A stretch of DNA of 64,000 bases, taken from positions 1-64,000 of the forward strand of contig JAFUQU010000011.1 in NCBI GenBank assembly GCA_017472255.1, in the 5' to 3' direction. Source of the DNA: Clostridia bacterium (GTDB lineage: Bacteria; Bacillota; Clostridia; Oscillospirales; CAG-272). The translations under genes and the position numbers were made by a program. This document shows, piece after piece, positions 30,730 through 40,100 of this stretch; position 1 is the first letter of the stretch; each line of letters starts with the position of its first letter. The notes below the pieces were generated by a model. That model was not told where the DNA came from. It searched no databases and worked only from the letters and a program-made list of their open reading frames with translations.

Positions 30730-31607
30730 TTGATGTAAGCGTTGGCGTCGCACTCGCTTTGAACGGGCACGCCCAGCACCTCGGGCTTCTGCTTGGCGGT
30801 GACAGCCTTGTAGTTGGCGTAGAAATCCTCGCAGGTCAGGGTGCGGCGGGTGATGGATTTCGGCGCGCCAAATCCGATTTCGTACATCCACGGACCAGTG
30901 TATCCAACTTCTTCCAACAATGTGACCAGTTCTACCCAGTCCACCTTGCCCTCGCCGGGCAGCCAGTGGCGTTCGTTGCGCTTGTCGTAATCGGACACGT
31001 GCAGGGTGATGATTTTATCGCCCACGGCGCGCACGAAGTCGGCGTTCTCCTGAATCAGCAGGTGGTTTGTGTCGAAGCAGACGCGCAGGCGCTCGTCGGC
31101 GGATAGCAGCACTTTGAAGTCGTCCGAGTGGTTGCCGATGCAGGTGCGGGGAAGATCCTCCACCGCGATGGTCATGCCCGAGCAGGCGGCGGCTTCCGCC
31201 AGCTTGGAAAGGCACTCGGCAGCGTAGTTTGTGCGGTCGGCGCGCTCGTTATCGGGATTCGGCTCGCCGCTGGGATGGATAACCGCCACCGGAATGCCGA
31301 TGTCGCCGCCCTTTTTGATCAGCTCGGACAGGTAGTCAACCGTAAAGCGGCGGATATCCTTGTCGGGGGAGGCGATGTTGATGGCGGAAAAGGGGGCGAA
31401 GGGCAGGTGCAGCGACCAAAGCTGTACGCCGGTCGCGCGGGCATCCTTGCCGACCTGCGCAAAGTCGGCGGAATCCGCGCGTTCTTTGATGCCGTAGGAA
31501 ACCTCCATGCAGTCAATTCCGGCAGCGGCGTACTGCTCGAACAGCGCGCGGTCGATGACACCCGCGCAGCAGGAGGACATACCGACCTTCCATTCAGTTG
31601 CTTTCAT
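30726..31607 (-). CDS. TIM-barrel sugar phosphate isomerase/epimerase (paralogue A)
   Basis: A 293-residue protein of the AP_endonuc_2/xylose isomerase-like family. VEDLPRTCIGN, CFDTNHLLIQENADF and HVSDYDKRNERHWLPGEGKV provide the expected ligand-bearing strands. It lies in tandem with paralogue B with a 4-bp overlap; together they may act on successive or anomeric forms of one sugar (inference). It belongs to the run of genes from 36078 to 26996. Confidence 0.88.
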   Translation of the reverse strand: MKATEWKVGMSSCCAGVIDRALFEQYAAAGIDCMEVSYGIKERADSADFAQVGKDARATGVQLWSLHLPFAPFSAINIASPDKDIRRFTVDYLSELIKKGGDIGIPVAVIHPSGEPNPDNERADRTNYAAECLSKLAEAAACSGMTIAVEDLPRTCIGNHSDDFKVLLSADERLRVCFDTNHLLIQENADFVRAVGDKIITLHVSDYDKRNERHWLPGEGKVDWVELVTLLEEVGYTGPWMYEIGFGAPKSITRRTLTCEDFYANYKAVTAKQKPEVLGVPVQSECDANAYIK

Positions 31608-31674
31608 AGTAAAACCTCGCTTTCAAAGTTAAAGAAAACGTGGGAAAACCGTAAAGTTTTCCCACGTAAAACGG

Positions 31675-32712
31675 TTAGAACTTGATAACCTGACCGAGCT
31701 CGGCCGACTTGAACGCCGCTTCCATGACCTTCATGTCCAGCATCATCTGCTCGTGGGTGACGAGCTGAGGCTCGATGCCGTCGATGGCCTTGACGAAGTT
31801 GCGGTAATAGTCATGTACGTCCGAAGCGGGACGCTCGATTTCGTACTCGTCCACGGTGATGGAGTCGCGGGGAGCCATGGTCTTGGTCAGACCTGCGGCA
31901 GTCTCCACCGGAACCACGTCCGACTCATGCCATGCCTTGCACTTGACGATCTGGCACTTTTCACGCCAGTCGTTGATCTTGGCGGTACCCTTCATGCCCT
32001 GCATATAGAAACGGGGCATTGCGATGAAGTTGTAGGTGCCAAGCTCAATGTAAGCCCGCTTGCCGGATTCAAAGATCAGCTCCAGTTTGAAGCCGTCGTC
32101 CACCTCTTTGTTGGTGATGTGGTCAAGACGGCAGTAAACGGTGTCGATTTTCTCTTTGATGATCTGAAGAATCTGGTCGATCAGATGGATGCCCCAGTCA
32201 TAAATCATGCCGCCGCCGTACTGTTTCATGCCGCGCCAGTCGGAGGGAATGCCGCGGGAGCCGTGTACACGGGACTCGATGTTAAAAATCTCGCCGATTT
32301 CGCCGGATTCATAAATCTGCTTCATGGCCAGGGTGTCAACATCCCAACGGCGGTTCTGGTGAACCGAGAAGATTTTTCCGGCGCGGTTTGCAGCGTCGAT
32401 CATCTCCTGAAGATCGGCGCTGGAAAGGGTGACAGGCTTTTCGCAGATGACGTTTTTGCCGGCTTCCAGAGCTTCGATGACGATCTTCTTGTGCTGATCG
32501 TTGGGGATGGCGACCGTGATCATGTCAACGGTGGGATCGGTGAGAACCTCCTGCCAGGAGGAATATGCGTGAATGCCGCGGGACTCTGCCAGTTCGGCCT
32601 TCGCGGGGTCGATATCATAGATGCCGTTCAGGTGTACGACGTCGCTCTTGAGCGCGTGCTGGACGTGCCAGCCGCCCATTCCGCCGTAACCGCAGACTAC
32701 TAAGTTTTTCAT
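31675..32712 (-). CDS. Gfo/Idh/MocA-family oxidoreductase
   Basis: A 345-residue NAD(P)-dependent sugar dehydrogenase. The Rossmann motif is GYGGMGGWH near the start, NVICEKPVTLSS is the conserved EKP block, and GGGMIYDWGIHLIDQI carries the active-site His/Asp. Members oxidise inositol, glucose-type or amino-sugar substrates. It lies between two isomerase genes, consistent with an oxidation-isomerisation pathway. Confidence 0.92.
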   Translation of the reverse strand: MKNLVVCGYGGMGGWHVQHALKSDVVHLNGIYDIDPAKAELAESRGIHAYSSWQEVLTDPTVDMITVAIPNDQHKKIVIEALEAGKNVICEKPVTLSSADLQEMIDAANRAGKIFSVHQNRRWDVDTLAMKQIYESGEIGEIFNIESRVHGSRGIPSDWRGMKQYGGGMIYDWGIHLIDQILQIIKEKIDTVYCRLDHITNKEVDDGFKLELIFESGKRAYIELGTYNFIAMPRFYMQGMKGTAKINDWREKCQIVKCKAWHESDVVPVETAAGLTKTMAPRDSITVDEYEIERPASDVHDYYRNFVKAIDGIEPQLVTHEQMMLDMKVMEAAFKSAELGQVIKF

Positions 32713-32816
32713 TGTATTTGCCTAAAATTCCGGAATGGAATTCCTTTCAAAGATAATTGCTGTATGAGGGTTGCCGAAAGCAAAACTCAATGAGGTTTGC
32801 TGAAAGCAAAACTCAT

Positions 32817-33785
32817 TTATGCCCAGCTCATGGTTCCCGGCTTGGGCTCCTGAATGATGACCTGCTTGAGCACTTCAACGGCCTTGGACAGACCTTCGTC
32901 GATGCTCATGAGGCTGTCCTCATGCTCGATGGACATAACCTTGTCGTAGCCGACAAGACGGAGTGCGGAGGCGATGTCCTTCCAGTATGCCACGTCGTTG
33001 CCGTAGCCGATGGCGCGGAATACCCACGAACGGTGCAGCTCGTCGCCGTAATGCTTGGTGTCGAGCACGCCGTTCTTCGCGGTGTTGATGGCGTCAACCT
33101 TGGTATCCTTTGCGTGGAAGTGGTAGATGGCGCCCTCCAGCTCGCGGATAGCGGCGACGGGATCAATGCCCTGCCAGATCAGGTGGGACGGGTCGAAGTT
33201 TGCGCCGATGGTCTCGCCGACGGCTGCGCGCAGCTTCAGCAGGGTCTCGGGGTTGTAGACGCAGAAGCCGGGATGCATTTCCAGCGCGATCTTGGTTACG
33301 CCGTGTGCGTTGGCGAACTTGACTTCTTCCTTCCAGTAGGGGATCAGAACCTCATTCCACTGGTAGTCGAGGATGGCGAGGAAGTCTTCCGGCCAGGGGC
33401 AGGTCACCCAGTTCGGATACTTGGCGCCGGGATGGTCGCCGGGGCAGCCGGAGAAGGTGATAACCGTGTCCAGACCCATCTTCTCGGCCAGCAGGACGCT
33501 GTCGCGGAAGTCGGATTCGAAGGAAGCGGCGATTTCCTTGTTCGGGTGAACAGGGTTGCCGTGGGTAGCAAGAGCGCAAGGCTCGATGCCGTATTTTTCA
33601 AAGGTGGCCATGAATTTCTTGAATTCAGCCTCATCGTTCAGCAGAACCTGGGGATTGGCGTGAGCCTTGCCCGGATATCCGCCGGAACCGATTTCAACAG
33701 CCTGCACGCCCAGCTTTGCGAAGATCGAAAGCGCTTCGTCCAGGGTCTTGCCGCCGTAGCAGTTCGCAAGTACAGAAAGTTTCAT
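32817..33785 (-). CDS. TIM-barrel sugar phosphate isomerase/epimerase
   Basis: A 322-residue protein from the ATG at 33785 (MKLSVLANCYGG), with an AAGGAC site upstream; the longer frame to 33878 runs into the upstream gene. AVEIGSGGYPGKAHANP, LEMHPGFCVYNPE, ANFDPSHLIWQGIDP, HFHAKDTKVD and IEHEDSLMS are the family ligand blocks (Glu, Asp, His, Glu). It resembles IolE/IolI-type and rhamnose- or tagatose-epimerase-like enzymes. Distinct from paralogues A and B. Confidence 0.92.
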   Translation of the reverse strand: MKLSVLANCYGGKTLDEALSIFAKLGVQAVEIGSGGYPGKAHANPQVLLNDEAEFKKFMATFEKYGIEPCALATHGNPVHPNKEIAASFESDFRDSVLLAEKMGLDTVITFSGCPGDHPGAKYPNWVTCPWPEDFLAILDYQWNEVLIPYWKEEVKFANAHGVTKIALEMHPGFCVYNPETLLKLRAAVGETIGANFDPSHLIWQGIDPVAAIRELEGAIYHFHAKDTKVDAINTAKNGVLDTKHYGDELHRSWVFRAIGYGNDVAYWKDIASALRLVGYDKVMSIEHEDSLMSIDEGLSKAVEVLKQVIIQEPKPGTMSWA

Positions 33786-33813
33786 TGGTATTCGTCCTTT
33801 CGTAATTCTGTAT

Positions 33814-34977
33814 TCAGTTGGTAATTTCAGGGTAGGGAATGTTCGCAACTTCGTAGTTTGAGTTGACAACCAGCTCACCGTGGAAATCCACGTTGGAGAT
33901 ATACTCCTCGCAGTCGCCGATCACACGCTTTTCGCCGTCGGAAAGAAGCACGGTTTCCGCCATGCTGCACAGATTGATGGTATCCGTGGGCAGCGTATCG
34001 TTCTCGCGGACGTGGCGGAAGTTGATGAAGCGCACGTTGCGCGAGTTCGACTCGTAGCTGACGATGGGGGAGTGAACCTCCCGGCTGCCCGCGTACCACA
34101 GTTCGAAATTCTCAAACGTGATGTCGCGTAGATTGCCCACGCCGCCGGGACGGTTGAAGGTTTTGAACGCATCGCCGCAGCGATGGGTCGAGTCGAGGTT
34201 GATGCCGATGGCGCGATAGCCTGCGCGGAAATTCTTGAAATAGCAGTCGCTGACTTCCTCGTTCACGGAGAGGATGCGGATGACTGTGTAGCAGTGGGGC
34301 GCGTCCACGTCCTCCACGCGAATGTGTCGGATGGGGAGCGCTTTCATGCCGATGTTCTGACCGAACCAGATGTAATCGTCTGCGTTCAGCGCGATCAGGT
34401 CGTCGCCCATAGTGCCGGGAAGCGCCTTTACGCCGCGAATCAGACCGTATTCACAGCCGCCGCCCATATGGATGCCGTCCTGGCAGGGCGGGGTAAGCTC
34501 GCCCTCGAAGCTGACGTTTTCAATGCGGAAATGCTTCACTTCGCCCAGACGCACGTGGTAGCTGGAGGCGTTGAACATCCGCAGGTTTTCCAAAACCAGA
34601 CCGTCCACGCCGATGAAGTTGAACATCAACCCCAGTTTGACTGTGTCGGCATGGGAGGCGCGCTTGTTCTCGCCGCAGACGCCGTCCCAAATGCCGCCGC
34701 GGATTTTGATGTCCGAAGCGCCGTACTCAGCGTTGGCGATCATGAACGGGTCGGTGAAGCCGCCGGGAATTGCGAAAATCCGGGCGTTTTCGTCTACCTC
34801 CAGCCATGCGCCGGAGGGAAGGGCGAGCGTATGATCGATGCGGTATTCGCCCGCCGGAACGCGGATTCTCCGCACACCCGCCGCAAATGCTTTTGCAAAC
34901 GCGGCGGCGGTGTCGGACGTGCCGTCGGAGGACGCGCCGAAATCAAGGATGGACGCGAAGTCGCTGTACAGTTCCAT
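33814..34977 (-). CDS. Right-handed beta-helix protein, GH28/pectate-lyase-like
   Basis: A 387-residue protein with no signal peptide. It opens with ILDFGASSDGTSDTAAAFAK, the N-terminal motif of pectin-degrading beta-helix proteins, and has CQDGIHMGGG and GDDLIALNADD, which resemble the Asp-bearing GH28 motifs NTDG and GDDC. The remaining GH28 motifs (GHG, RIK) are not evident, so the activity is uncertain. A cytoplasmic location suggests action on imported oligomers. It is 6 bp from the next dehydrogenase gene. Confidence 0.75.
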   Translation of the reverse strand: MELYSDFASILDFGASSDGTSDTAAAFAKAFAAGVRRIRVPAGEYRIDHTLALPSGAWLEVDENARIFAIPGGFTDPFMIANAEYGASDIKIRGGIWDGVCGENKRASHADTVKLGLMFNFIGVDGLVLENLRMFNASSYHVRLGEVKHFRIENVSFEGELTPPCQDGIHMGGGCEYGLIRGVKALPGTMGDDLIALNADDYIWFGQNIGMKALPIRHIRVEDVDAPHCYTVIRILSVNEEVSDCYFKNFRAGYRAIGINLDSTHRCGDAFKTFNRPGGVGNLRDITFENFELWYAGSREVHSPIVSYESNSRNVRFINFRHVRENDTLPTDTINLCSMAETVLLSDGEKRVIGDCEEYISNVDFHGELVVNSNYEVANIPYPEITN

Positions 34978-34983
34978 AATTTA

Positions 34984-36078
34984 TTAGAAGCGATAGATGT
35001 CGCCAGTCTTAGCGGAGGTGTAGATACCTTCGAGGATCTGGGTTACGCAGTAAGCCTGCTCAGGCAGAACGCAGGGGTTCTTGTCGTTGCGGATGGCGTT
35101 GATCCACTGGAGCTGCTCCAGATGTGCGGGATCGTTGGAAGCGCCCTCGTAGAATGCTACGCCGCCGGCGTTCATGTTGGCCTTGGTGATGCACTGACGG
35201 CCGTTGATGATGCTGTTGATGCGCAGACCGTCCAGCATATCGGCGCCGGCCTTGGTGCCGCAGATGGTGGTGATGGCTTCGCGGGGATCGGCGTAGTTCA
35301 GTGCCCAAGCGGCGCGCAGGTTGATGGTAGCGCCGTTCTCCATGACGATGAAGCCGAACGCGGAATCCTCAACGGTGAACTTTTCGGGATCCCAGTCGCC
35401 CCATGCGTTGCCAGTCTGGGTATCGTTGTTCAGCTTGTGGTAGGTAGTACCGACACAATACTTGGGTTTGTAGTTGTTCATCATCCAGAGGGTCAGGTCG
35501 AGCGCGTGGGTGCCGATGTCGATCAGCGGACCGCCGCCCTGCTCATACTCGTTGAGGAACACGCCCCAGGTGGGAACCGCACGACGGCGGATTGCGATAG
35601 CCTCGGCGTAGTAGATATCGCCGAAGGTGCCCTTGTCGGCTTCCATCTTCATGAACTGGGAGTCGGGGCGCTGACGACCCTGATAGCCGATGGTCAGCTT
35701 CTTGTTGTTGCGCTTTGCAGCCTCGATCATCTTGAGAGCCTCGGCGGAGTTGATTGCCATGGGCTTCTCGCACATAACGTGCTTGCCTGCGTCCAGCGCG
35801 TCCACGGTGATGAAGCTGTGGCAGCGGTTAGGGGTGCAGACGTGAACCACGTCGATGGACTTGTCCTCGAGGAGCTTCTTATAGTCCTCGTAAACAGCAG
35901 CGTCGGGCGTACCGAACTTTGCCTTAGCTTCCTCAGCCTTGGAGAGGATGATGTCGCAGAAAGCGACCATCTCAACGCCGGGAACCTTCTTCAGGTTGGG
36001 CATATGCTTGCCGTTGGCGATGCCGCCGCAGCCGATGATGCCGACTCTTACTGTGTTGTTTGCTCCGATTGTAGCCAT
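34984..36078 (-). CDS. Gfo/Idh/MocA-family oxidoreductase, first gene of the run
   Basis: A 364-residue NAD(P)-dependent dehydrogenase. Rossmann motif GIIGCGGIANGKH; CEKPMAINSAEAL is the EKP block; GGGPLIDIGTHALDLTLWMM carries the catalytic His/Asp. It starts the minus-strand operon of sugar genes; the RBS GGAGGT lies 9 nt upstream. Confidence 0.93.
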   Translation of the reverse strand: MATIGANNTVRVGIIGCGGIANGKHMPNLKKVPGVEMVAFCDIILSKAEEAKAKFGTPDAAVYEDYKKLLEDKSIDVVHVCTPNRCHSFITVDALDAGKHVMCEKPMAINSAEALKMIEAAKRNNKKLTIGYQGRQRPDSQFMKMEADKGTFGDIYYAEAIAIRRRAVPTWGVFLNEYEQGGGPLIDIGTHALDLTLWMMNNYKPKYCVGTTYHKLNNDTQTGNAWGDWDPEKFTVEDSAFGFIVMENGATINLRAAWALNYADPREAITTICGTKAGADMLDGLRINSIINGRQCITKANMNAGGVAFYEGASNDPAHLEQLQWINAIRNDKNPCVLPEQAYCVTQILEGIYTSAKTGDIYRF

Positions 36079-36174
36079 TGTAAACTACCTCCAAAAAAAA
36101 TTTCAACATTACGGCAGAAGTGCCGTCCATATACCGTGACGGTTTCCACCGCACACGAGCGCAAATTAACGCTC

Positions 36175-36203
36175 ACTATAATGATAAACTTTTTGGCTGC
36201 AAA
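36175..36203 (-). promoter_or_regulatory. Probable promoter of the sugar-dehydrogenase operon
   Basis: On the minus strand: TTTGCA (36203-36198), 17 bp, TATAGT (36180-36175). The ~100-nt leader contains short hairpins (for example GAGCG/CGCTC). Confidence 0.5.
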
Positions 36204-36306
36204 TTGCAAGACGTTTTTGGAAATTTTTCTGCCGATTTTATCGATTCGGCGCTTTGCACAAGATGCACGGAGAATACTTGTCCGATCTGTTCAATAAAAT
36301 ACGGGC

Positions 36307-36765
36307 TTATTTCACGTCAAAGGGAAGGGAAAGCTCGGCGGACCGACCGTCAATGACAACGTTCACATAAGCGGTGTAGGTTCCGGCGGGCAGGACGCCG
36401 TCCGAATTCACGCAGAACGCGCCGTCGGTGAAGAAGGTGAAGACCTGCCCGGGGGTGCAGGTGATGGGCTGCTCCACGATTGCAGGGCGGTCGAGAGGTT
36501 CAATCTCCTCGCCGGGCGCGAAGATGTAGAAGTTGAATATCGGCTCGGCGTAATCGGTGGTGAGCTCGGTTTCGCCCTTGTAGACAAGGGTGGCGGTGAT
36601 TTCGAAGGGAGCGGAGAGATCGACGGTGTTGGTGTCGTAAGCGGTGCGCGCGGTGGTGAGGGTGAGCACGAAGTCGCCGAACTGGGTTTGCGCCGCGGTC
36701 TCGCCGCTGCCGCAGGACGGAAGCAGAAGCAGAATGAGCAGAAGGGGAAGGATAAGTTTTTTCAT
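36307..36765 (-). CDS. Small predicted lipoprotein with an Ig-like/beta-sandwich domain
   Basis: A 152-residue protein. The hydrophobic signal ends in lipobox LPSC (Cys ~18), followed by beta-rich sequence (FGDFVLTLTTARTAYDTNTV, PFEITATLVYKGETEL, AGTYTAYVNVVIDGRSAELS) like BsuPI/intracellular-proteinase-inhibitor-type beta-sandwiches. It is monocistronic. Function is unknown. Confidence 0.75.
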   Translation of the reverse strand: MKKLILPLLLILLLLPSCGSGETAAQTQFGDFVLTLTTARTAYDTNTVDLSAPFEITATLVYKGETELTTDYAEPIFNFYIFAPGEEIEPLDRPAIVEQPITCTPGQVFTFFTDGAFCVNSDGVLPAGTYTAYVNVVIDGRSAELSLPFDVK

Positions 36766-36847
36766 GGGGTGTCCTTTCTATAAAATAATAATTTTGCGGA
36801 AATGGTGAAGAAATTCAGATGGATAGGGCGGATGAAAATCCCCTACC

Positions 36848-37192
36848 TTATTTAATATAATACGTGTAATACACCATGATCGTACGTTCCTCGCCGCCGT
36901 GGGTGATGTCGGGACCGGTGAGCATGGCGCCGTCGTTGCTCATCAGCTCCCAGGCGCGCAGTTCGGTGATTTTGCAGCGGAACACGATGTCGGCGCTGGA
37001 GAGGACGATGAATTCGTCATCCTTGATGGACAGGGAGCCTGCGTGACCGATGACTGTGTCGGTGCCGTCCTCGGGATTGCGCTCGGTGCAGTATTTGATT
37101 GCGCGCCCGGCGAGGTGCTTCGCCATGTCAATGCGGAAGGATTTGGAATTTTCGTTTTTGCTTTTGGTAAGCTTTTTGATGAATCCGAACAT
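36848..37192 (-). CDS. Hypothetical protein, 114 aa
   Basis: It starts at the ATG 37192 with AGGAGG 8 nt upstream; the longer frame to 37339 lacks a ribosome site. The sequence is FGFIKKLTKSKNENSKSFRI at the start, GHAGSLSIKDDEFIVLSSAD, then IVFRCKITELRAWELMSNDG and a C-terminal IMVYYTYYIK. The beta-rich core could be a PH-like or short sensor fold. No family is recognised. It is divergent from the ABC transporter cluster. Confidence 0.65.
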   Translation of the reverse strand: MFGFIKKLTKSKNENSKSFRIDMAKHLAGRAIKYCTERNPEDGTDTVIGHAGSLSIKDDEFIVLSSADIVFRCKITELRAWELMSNDGAMLTGPDITHGGEERTIMVYYTYYIK

Positions 37193-37345
37193 GATTTTAA
37201 CCTCCTGATAGGCGTTGTTTGTCAGAATATCCTGATGGTTTCCAGAAACGGATAGCCTGTGGCAGAGATGTATGTCTGAAAAATGAACAAAATGAACGAA
37301 TATTATTGTGTACAACGCCAAAAATCGAAAAATTTTCAAATTCTC

Positions 37346-37373
37346 TTGAAAGTTTTTTGAATTATGATATACT
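37346..37373 (+). promoter_or_regulatory. Promoter of the ABC/DUF1854 cluster
   Basis: TTGAAA (37346-37351), 16-bp spacer, TATACT (37368-37373), about 120 bp before the first start codon. An AAAGGAGAAG site at ~37452 precedes an in-frame stop, so the leader may be longer or include a short leader peptide. Confidence 0.55.
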
Positions 37374-37496
37374 TATTATAACATACCGCCGCGAAATGTT
37401 CAATCGTTTTCCATGGATTATGCAAAAAATTTTCGGTATGTTAAAAACTCTGAAAGGAGAAGATCGATTTTTAGAGTCATCGATCGGTAAACCTTT

Positions 37497-39965
37497 ATGC
37501 TTCCACTTGACAGAATGACCGAGGAAGCTCGGATCGGTTTTGCGGACAGGGGGGTGGATTTGGAGTCCATTGACCTGGCGCTGGAGCTTGATCTGGACAA
37601 CGACGGCAATTTCGGAGAGAGCTGGCTGGCTCTCGACGCAAAAGCCAAAAAGCTCTACACCCTCTCGGTCACATCCGACAACGAAACCGAACAGAAGCGA
37701 AAGAAAGCGCGGCAGGCCGCCGCCGACGCCATGGCGTCAAAGAACAGCGCCAAAGCCGCTAAGGCGGCCAAGGTGGCGTTCATCCCTGATCTGTTCCGTG
37801 ACGCCGAATTCCGCACCTTCGACATGGCGAAGATTTCCGACCCGTATGTGGACAACTTCGTTTCCTCAAACCGCTTGCTGGCCAAGGATCACCCCCACGC
37901 AATCGAGCGCACCCCCGCCGGTGTCCGCCTGGACTTCGACGAGGAAAAGCGTCAGCAGAAGGAGCGGGACAAGGACGCCACCACCATCATCATCGCCTAC
38001 TCCACCAACGCCAAAAAGCGTAAGCTCTTCGCCTTCGTCGATCTGATGAACCGCCTTCTGCGCGGCGAGGACGTGAAGAACGACGACCCGATCTTCGATC
38101 AGTTTAACGCCAAATGCCCCAAGTGCGGACGGGTCTACGACGATCAGGAACGCAAAATCTGCAACCACTGTACCAATCAGAAGCAGGTTTTCGTCCGGTT
38201 ATTCGCCTATTTCAAGCCTTTCAAGCTCCAGCTGGTCACGGTGCTGTTCTGCATGGTCGCAACTTCGCTGATTTCGCTGGTCAACCCGATTATATCCAAC
38301 CAGATTCTATACGATCAGGTCATCTCCCAGCCGGGCGTTATCGCCGGTAAAGCCGTCGGTACGCTGCACTCGGAGAAATGGCTGTTCATCATGATCGGCG
38401 TGGTCTTCGGCATCGCGCTGTTATCGCTGGGCATCAGCATCATCCAGAACCGCGCCAACGCCACCATGTCCACCAAGATGACGCTGAACATGAAGCTGGA
38501 CATCTTCACCGCGCTTCAGTCGCTGTCCCTGTCCTTCTTCAACAACAACCAGACCGGACGCCTCATCACCCGCGTGAATTACGATGCCGACCGCATCCGC
38601 TCCTTCTTCATCGACGGCGTGCCGAACTTCGTCATCAACGCCATCAACTTCATTGGTCTGACCATCTTCCTTTTCATCCTGAACTGGAAGCTGACCCTCA
38701 TCGTCTTTATTCCCGTTCCGATCATCGTCGGCATCTTCAAGTTCGCGCTGCCCAAGCTCTGGCGGATGTACTCAAAGCAGTGGAGACGTTCCTCCAGCTT
38801 GAACGCCATGCTGGGCGATTCGCTGAACGGTATCCGCGTGGTCAAGGCGTTCTCCAAGGAAGCTGAAGAAACCTCCCGCTTCTACACCTACGCCGAGAAC
38901 CTGACCAAGGCGAATTTACAGGTTAATCTGGTTTCGCTGACCATCTTCCCGGTTGTCGGCGTGCTCATCGGTCTGTCGTCTCAGGCAATCTGGGGCTTCG
39001 GCGGTCTGGAGGTCATGAACCAGACCATGACTTACGGTGACTTCGCCACCTACCTTGGATACATCGGCATGATCTTCGGTCCGCTGAACTTCTTCACCAA
39101 CTTCACCAACATGGTCACTGACACTGCCAACTGCGCCCAGCGTATGTTCGAAATCGTGGACGCCATCCCCGAAATCACCGACGCCAAGGACGCCGTGGAG
39201 CTGGAAACCCTTAAGGGCGATATCGTTTTCGACAACGTCTGCTTCCACTACGCCGCCAACCGCCCGATCCTCAAGAATGTGTCCATGCACATTCACGCGG
39301 GCGACCACATCGGTCTGGTGGGTCACACCGGCAGCGGCAAATCGACCATTGCCAACCTGATCAACCGCCTTTACGACACGATCAGCGGCACGATTTCCAT
39401 CGACGGATACAACGTCAAGCAGATTGCCACCAAGTCGCTTCGACGGAACATCTCCATCGTTTCCCAGGAAATTTTCCTGTTCAAGGGCACCATCGCGGAC
39501 AACATCCGCTACGCCCGCCCCGACGCCACCATGGAGGAGGTTATCGCGGCTTCCAAGGCGGCGAACGCCCACGACTTCATTCTGCGTCTGCCCGAGGGCT
39601 ACGAGACGGTGGTCGGCACCGGTTCCCGTTCGCTGTCCGGCGGTGAGCAGCAGCGTATTTCCATCGCCCGCGCGCTCCTGCTGGCGCCTTCCATCCTGAT
39701 TCTGGATGAGGCGACGGCGGCTATGGACACCGAGACTGAGCGTCTGATTCAGGATGCGCTGACCTCGCTGATTGAGGGACGCACCACCATCACCATCGCT
39801 CATCGTCTGTCCACGCTGAAGGACTGCAACCACCTCTTTGTCATCGAAAACGGCGAAATCGCCGAGGAAGGTTCCCACGCCGAGCTGCTGGCGAAGAAGG
39901 GCGTTTTCTTCCGGCTGTACACGCTGCAAACCGAGGCGAACAAGAAAATTATTGCCGGAATGTAA
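37497..39965 (+). CDS. ABC exporter half-transporter with N-terminal extra domain and zinc ribbon
   Basis: An 822-residue protein. Residues 1-200 are an unusual domain (ADRGVDLESIDLALELDLDN and WLALDAKAKKLYTLSV, then a charged Lys/Ala-rich stretch), followed by a zinc ribbon CPKCGRVYDDQERKICNHC near 204-222. Six membrane segments then span ~235-500 (exporter type IV). The nucleotide-binding domain has Walker A GHTGSGKST (~605), LSGGEQQR, Walker B ILILDEATAAMD and the H-loop TIAHRLSTL, so it should be ATPase-competent. It probably pairs with the half-transporter at 40864. The start at 37497 follows a stop at 37488; a second ATG is at 37515. Confidence 0.88.
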   Translation: MLPLDRMTEEARIGFADRGVDLESIDLALELDLDNDGNFGESWLALDAKAKKLYTLSVTSDNETEQKRKKARQAAADAMASKNSAKAAKAAKVAFIPDLFRDAEFRTFDMAKISDPYVDNFVSSNRLLAKDHPHAIERTPAGVRLDFDEEKRQQKERDKDATTIIIAYSTNAKKRKLFAFVDLMNRLLRGEDVKNDDPIFDQFNAKCPKCGRVYDDQERKICNHCTNQKQVFVRLFAYFKPFKLQLVTVLFCMVATSLISLVNPIISNQILYDQVISQPGVIAGKAVGTLHSEKWLFIMIGVVFGIALLSLGISIIQNRANATMSTKMTLNMKLDIFTALQSLSLSFFNNNQTGRLITRVNYDADRIRSFFIDGVPNFVINAINFIGLTIFLFILNWKLTLIVFIPVPIIVGIFKFALPKLWRMYSKQWRRSSSLNAMLGDSLNGIRVVKAFSKEAEETSRFYTYAENLTKANLQVNLVSLTIFPVVGVLIGLSSQAIWGFGGLEVMNQTMTYGDFATYLGYIGMIFGPLNFFTNFTNMVTDTANCAQRMFEIVDAIPEITDAKDAVELETLKGDIVFDNVCFHYAANRPILKNVSMHIHAGDHIGLVGHTGSGKSTIANLINRLYDTISGTISIDGYNVKQIATKSLRRNISIVSQEIFLFKGTIADNIRYARPDATMEEVIAASKAANAHDFILRLPEGYETVVGTGSRSLSGGEQQRISIARALLLAPSILILDEATAAMDTETERLIQDALTSLIEGRTTITIAHRLSTLKDCNHLFVIENGEIAEEGSHAELLAKKGVFFRLYTLQTEANKKIIAGM

Positions 39966-40001
39966 ATTCGGATAGGATTACATATGTTGTATTCGTTCGT
40001 T

Positions 40002-40028
40002 GCGGGCGACCGATGGTCGCCCCTACGG
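40002..40028 (+). repeat. REP-like palindrome, unit 1
   Basis: A 27-bp unit with stem GGGCGACC/GGTCGCCC around a GAT loop, followed by the flank CCTACGG. The inverted partner lies at 40101-40127. It resembles the short intergenic GGGGCG palindromes common in Clostridia genomes. Confidence 0.7.
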
Positions 40029-40100
40029 GGATAGAGAATATGGGCGCACACAAGGATACGGGGAGCGAATACCCGCGAAATCCATGGATGTCATACCGCA

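Noticed and set aside
34183-36297. 704-residue plus-strand frame over the dehydrogenase and beta-helix genes
   Set aside because: It is antisense to strong family matches and composed of low-complexity Ala/Val/Gly/Asp text typical of shadow frames.
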